From Bacillota bacterium (GTDB lineage: Bacteria > Bacillota > Clostridia > Lachnospirales > Lachnospiraceae): a stretch of DNA of 8,908 bases. Shown here piece after piece: positions 6,547 through 8,908 of the stretch. The DNA is taken from contig JAEYSV010000059.1 of NCBI GenBank assembly GCA_023434365.1, positions 1-8,908 on the forward strand, written 5' to 3'. The notes under the pieces are model-generated. The model ran no database searches. It was not told the DNA's origin and was given only the letters and a program-made list of their open reading frames with translations. Every line of letters begins with the position of its first letter. Within the stretch, counting starts at the first letter, position 1. The translations under genes and the position numbers were made by a program.

Positions 6547-8664
6547 ATGAATACAAAGAACAGCGTTTTAGTGATTGACGACAACATAACTAATATAAAT
6601 ACTTTAAATACTATGTTGAAAGATGAGTATACCGTCTATGTCGCAAAAAACGGATTGGATGGAATCCACCAGGCGAAAGCAATTAAGCCGAGTATGATTC
6701 TATTAGATATTCTTATGCCTGAAATGGATGGATTTGCGGTCTTAAATGCACTTCGTGAGCAGGACGAGACAAGAAATATTCCAGTTATGATCATTTCCAG
6801 TTTAAGTGATGGACAAAATGAAGAAAAAGGGCTTAAACTTGGTGCGGTTGATTATATAACAAAACCCTTCAATCCAAATATCATTAAGGCTAAAATTAAG
6901 AATCACATTGAATTGTTTACCTATCGGAAATACTATGAAAATTATGCTATGTTTGATGGGCTGACCGGTATTCCAAACCGAAGAAGCTATGATGTGTTCA
7001 TAAAAAAAGACTGGGGATACTGTGTAGAACATAAGAAACCAATCTCTATGGCAATTCTTGATATTGACTGTTTTAAAGAATACAATGATAACTATGGCCA
7101 CCTTCAGGGGGATGTTGTGTTAAAAAAAGTGGCTACCGTGTTATATGATTGCGTACCTAATCATAATGGTAATATTGCCAGATATGGAGGAGAAGAGTTC
7201 GTTGTAACATTAAGGGATTGTGATAAAGAGCATGCTCTTCCTATTATGGAAACTATGCGTCAGGCGGTAGAAGATATTAAGATTGAACACCTTCATTCTC
7301 GGGCTGCTAAAGTGATAACTGTTAGTATTGGTGGACGAACTATTGTACCAGGAGAGAGCGATGATTTGGTTCAATTTGTAGAATCTGTTGATCAAAGACT
7401 GTACCGGGCAAAAGGAGTTGGCCGTAATGTAATTATCTGGGACGATTATAATGAAAGTCAGGGTCAGTTAGAGGTATTTCTACTCGGGAACCTTAAGATT
7501 GTATCAAAAACTGGTGTTCTTCAAGTGACAAGGAACTTTAAAAGGAAGCGATGGTTATTACTTGCCTTCTTAATATTACATCGATTTAGAGAATACACCA
7601 AACAGGATTTGATTAATGCCGTCTGGCCTTATGGGGAAGTAGAAGATGAGCAGTATGAATTGAAACGTGTACTCGAGGAGTTGAAACTAGAGCTTGAGGT
7701 GTTAAAACTCCCCTATTTACGTGAATTAATTATCACGATTAACGGGGTTTACCGCTGGAATAACGATTATCTGTGTGTTGTGGATGTAGAAGTCTTTGAA
7801 CAACTATGTTCCAAGGCTCAAAGAACGGATAGAAGCAGTGGTTCCCTGCTGACTAATTATAAAAAAGCAGTGGATTTGTATCAGCATGATATGTTGTATC
7901 GTATTAATACAGTCATATGGGTGAATGAGGCGCAAAAAAGATATCGTGGAATGTACGTAGAAGCTTTGATATGTTGCTTAAAAGACCGGTATGTGACAGC
8001 TGATTACCAGGGCATAATTCATCTATGCGAAAAGGATTTTGAGCGAGAGGAATATAATGAAGAGCTGCATTATTATTATCTAATTGCACTGATAAAGCTA
8101 AAACGCAATAAAGAAGCGCTCGAACATTATGAATATCTTTTGGAATCTTATTATAGTTTGATGAACACAGCTCCCTCACCTGCAATTACCTCAATGTATC
8201 TGGATATTCTTAATCCGAATAAAGAAGTGAAAAAGAACCTTTCGGATATTATCGATGAAATGAAAGAGAGTAATTTGCCAAAAGGGGCTTATTACTGCGA
8301 TTATCATATTTTCAAACGGCTTTATCAGATAGAAGCCAGAAATATGATTCGTACTGGGAAGCTTGTATACATGTGTTTGATTAATGTAGAAGAAATCAGA
8401 GGAATAGATTCTGTTCCAATTGAATTTGAAGAGGTTATGAGTCAGTTGTTATCTTGCATTAAACATAATTTGAGAGTGGGCGATGCCATCACAAGACGAG
8501 GAGTCAATCAGTATTTGATCCTTCTTCCCTTGGTAAATTATGAATCTGGTAATATGGTAATAAAACGATTTTTGCGAGCCTTTCATGAGGAGTATTCCTA
8601 TTCATTAATACGTATATCTTATGAACTGATTCCTGTCTCGGCAGCCGATAAAATATTGATTTAA
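6547..8664 (+). CDS. Response regulator: receiver, diguanylate cyclase (GGEEF), winged helix, BTAD
   Basis: Multi-output response regulator, cytoplasmic. The receiver (about 5-122) has Asp11-Asp12, phospho-acceptor Asp54 (ILLDILMP), Ser84/Ser85 and Lys106 (ITKPF). The GGDEF domain (about 130-298) has DGLTGIPNRRSYD, DIDCFKEYND and the catalytic GGEEF at 214-218, so c-di-GMP synthesis is likely. The RxxD inhibitory site is replaced by NHNG (205-208). Residues 306-405 resemble the OmpR-like winged helix that precedes BTAD in SARP/AfsR-type regulators (KRKRWLLLAFLILH, then LINAVWP). Residues 410-556 form a helical BTAD-like region (DVEVFEQLCSKA, with TPR-like helices). Residues 580-700 look like a degenerate GGDEF fold: RRGVNQYLILLP takes the place of R-GGDEF-LLP. 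The ATG follows the previous stop codon with no gap, and GGGGAGG at 6535-6541 is a strong ribosome site, so the two genes are translationally coupled. DNA binding, and the order of control among the domains, are inferred. Confidence 0.9.
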   Translation: MNTKNSVLVIDDNITNINTLNTMLKDEYTVYVAKNGLDGIHQAKAIKPSMILLDILMPEMDGFAVLNALREQDETRNIPVMIISSLSDGQNEEKGLKLGAVDYITKPFNPNIIKAKIKNHIELFTYRKYYENYAMFDGLTGIPNRRSYDVFIKKDWGYCVEHKKPISMAILDIDCFKEYNDNYGHLQGDVVLKKVATVLYDCVPNHNGNIARYGGEEFVVTLRDCDKEHALPIMETMRQAVEDIKIEHLHSRAAKVITVSIGGRTIVPGESDDLVQFVESVDQRLYRAKGVGRNVIIWDDYNESQGQLEVFLLGNLKIVSKTGVLQVTRNFKRKRWLLLAFLILHRFREYTKQDLINAVWPYGEVEDEQYELKRVLEELKLELEVLKLPYLRELIITINGVYRWNNDYLCVVDVEVFEQLCSKAQRTDRSSGSLLTNYKKAVDLYQHDMLYRINTVIWVNEAQKRYRGMYVEALICCLKDRYVTADYQGIIHLCEKDFEREEYNEELHYYYLIALIKLKRNKEALEHYEYLLESYYSLMNTAPSPAITSMYLDILNPNKEVKKNLSDIIDEMKESNLPKGAYYCDYHIFKRLYQIEARNMIRTGKLVYMCLINVEEIRGIDSVPIEFEEVMSQLLSCIKHNLRVGDAITRRGVNQYLILLPLVNYESGNMVIKRFLRAFHEEYSYSLIRISYELIPVSAADKILI

Positions 8665-8669
8665 ACTAT

Positions 8670-8790
8670 CAAGAAAGAGTCTGGCTTGCCAGACTCTAGC
8701 GCTGACGCGCTGTCGCGATAGTGACAAACTTCCATATACGCGTCATGTGCATCCCCCGGAGGGTTTTATTTCATAGGCCGCAATTTCCTA
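8670..8790 (-). repeat. Structured intergenic repeat, right copy (inverted)
   Basis: Read on the minus strand, this begins TAGGAAATTGC and ends ACTCTTTCTTG, the same ends as the copy at 1-126. In between it keeps short shared blocks (CCTAT, CTCCG, GGAT, GCAC, GCGAC) in the same order. The hairpins are retained with different bases: CATAGG/CCTATG at 8772-8777 and 8787-8792, TGACGCG/CGCGTCA at 8703-8709 and 8739-8745, and AGAGTCTGGC/GCCAGACTCT at 8676-8685 and 8688-8697. On the + strand, ACTATC (8665-8670) can also pair with GATAGT (8717-8722). It starts only five bases after the stop codon of the last operon gene, so it forms the 3' end region of that transcript. I see no target-site duplication and no transposase. 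Confidence 0.7.
8671..8697 (-). terminator. Possible minus-strand terminator hairpin inside the right repeat
   Basis: On the minus strand, a 10-bp perfect stem (8697-8688 with 8685-8676, two-base loop) is followed by TTTCTT. It could end a convergent transcript coming from the right of the window. On the + strand the stem has no T-run after it, so it is not a standard terminator for the signalling operon, although the stem could protect the mRNA 3' end. Confidence 0.35.
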
Positions 8791-8908
8791 TGATGATTAG
8801 GGCGTCAAAAGCCCTTCAGAAAACTTGGCTTAGTCAATTTGCACAATTACAAAGTAAATTAAAGTGATACAAGACATAGTTCAATGAGCAACTGTATGAA
8901 GTCGTTGG
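8791..8908. other. Right-edge intergenic stretch without a supported gene
   Basis: The only structure I see is a small hairpin, AGGGC (8799-8803) with GCCCT (8811-8815). A short open stretch of about 25 codons exists on the minus strand from the window edge to a stop near 8835, and an ATG without a ribosome site occurs at 8884 on the + strand. Neither is enough to call a gene. A coding region may begin or end just beyond the window. Confidence 0.5.

Noticed and set aside
6802..7101. Minus-strand frame of 99 codons opposite the receiver/GGDEF gene
   Set aside because: It lies fully antisense to conserved receiver and GGDEF motifs and has no family resemblance, so it is a shadow of the + strand gene. 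The other antisense frames inside the five genes were rejected for the same reason.
8753..8770. CCC-CCGGA-GGG followed by TTTTATTT as a + strand terminator for the operon
   Set aside because: The stem is only three base pairs, and the block belongs to the repeat element, where CTCCG is conserved in both copies.
1..8790. Composite transposon bounded by the two inverted repeats
   Set aside because: There is no transposase or integrase gene between the repeats, no visible target-site duplication, and the copies are well diverged. An intergenic repeat family explains them better.
8884..8908. ATG with an open frame running off the right edge
   Set aside because: There is no ribosome site upstream and only eight codons are visible.

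Overview
The window reads as low-GC Firmicute DNA, most likely a clostridial relative of the Lachnospiraceae. The genes are AT-rich with strong AGGAGG-type ribosome sites. The proteins are also typical of that group: a membrane-anchored M23 peptidase with an acidic linker, a short KdpD-like kinase, a soluble PAS-PAS hybrid kinase, and a receiver protein fused to a BTAD-type regulator. The genus is an inference; no rRNA or tRNA marker is present.

Layout, left to right. Bases 1-126 hold a structured, locally GC-rich intergenic repeat. Bases 222-1493 encode a membrane-anchored M23 metallopeptidase. A 178-base AT-rich gap (1494-1671) carries two plausible extended -10 promoters. Four signalling genes then run on the + strand with almost no space between them: a KdpD-like histidine kinase (1672-3240), a KdpE-like response regulator overlapping it by 29 bases (3212-3913), a soluble hybrid histidine kinase with receiver and Hpt domains (3952-6546), and a REC-GGDEF-wHTH-BTAD protein (6547-8664) whose ATG directly follows the preceding stop codon. 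Bases 8670-8790 hold a second copy of the left-end repeat in inverted orientation. The last 118 bases contain no gene I can support.

How the genes may work together (inference). The four signalling genes look like one operon with two linked systems. The first is a classical membrane kinase and OmpR/KdpE-type transcription factor. The second is a phosphorelay in which the hybrid kinase passes phosphate His297 to Asp584 to His727, with Asp54 of the downstream protein as the obvious acceptor. That downstream protein joins three outputs in one chain: a receiver, an apparently active diguanylate cyclase (GGEEF) without the usual inhibitory I-site, and a winged-helix/BTAD transcription-factor module. 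It ends in a region that looks like a second, degenerate GGDEF fold. No kdpFABC potassium pump genes lie in the window, so a potassium role is not established.

The most interesting points are the inverted pair of structured repeats, whose hairpins are kept by paired base changes, and the domain architecture of the last gene.
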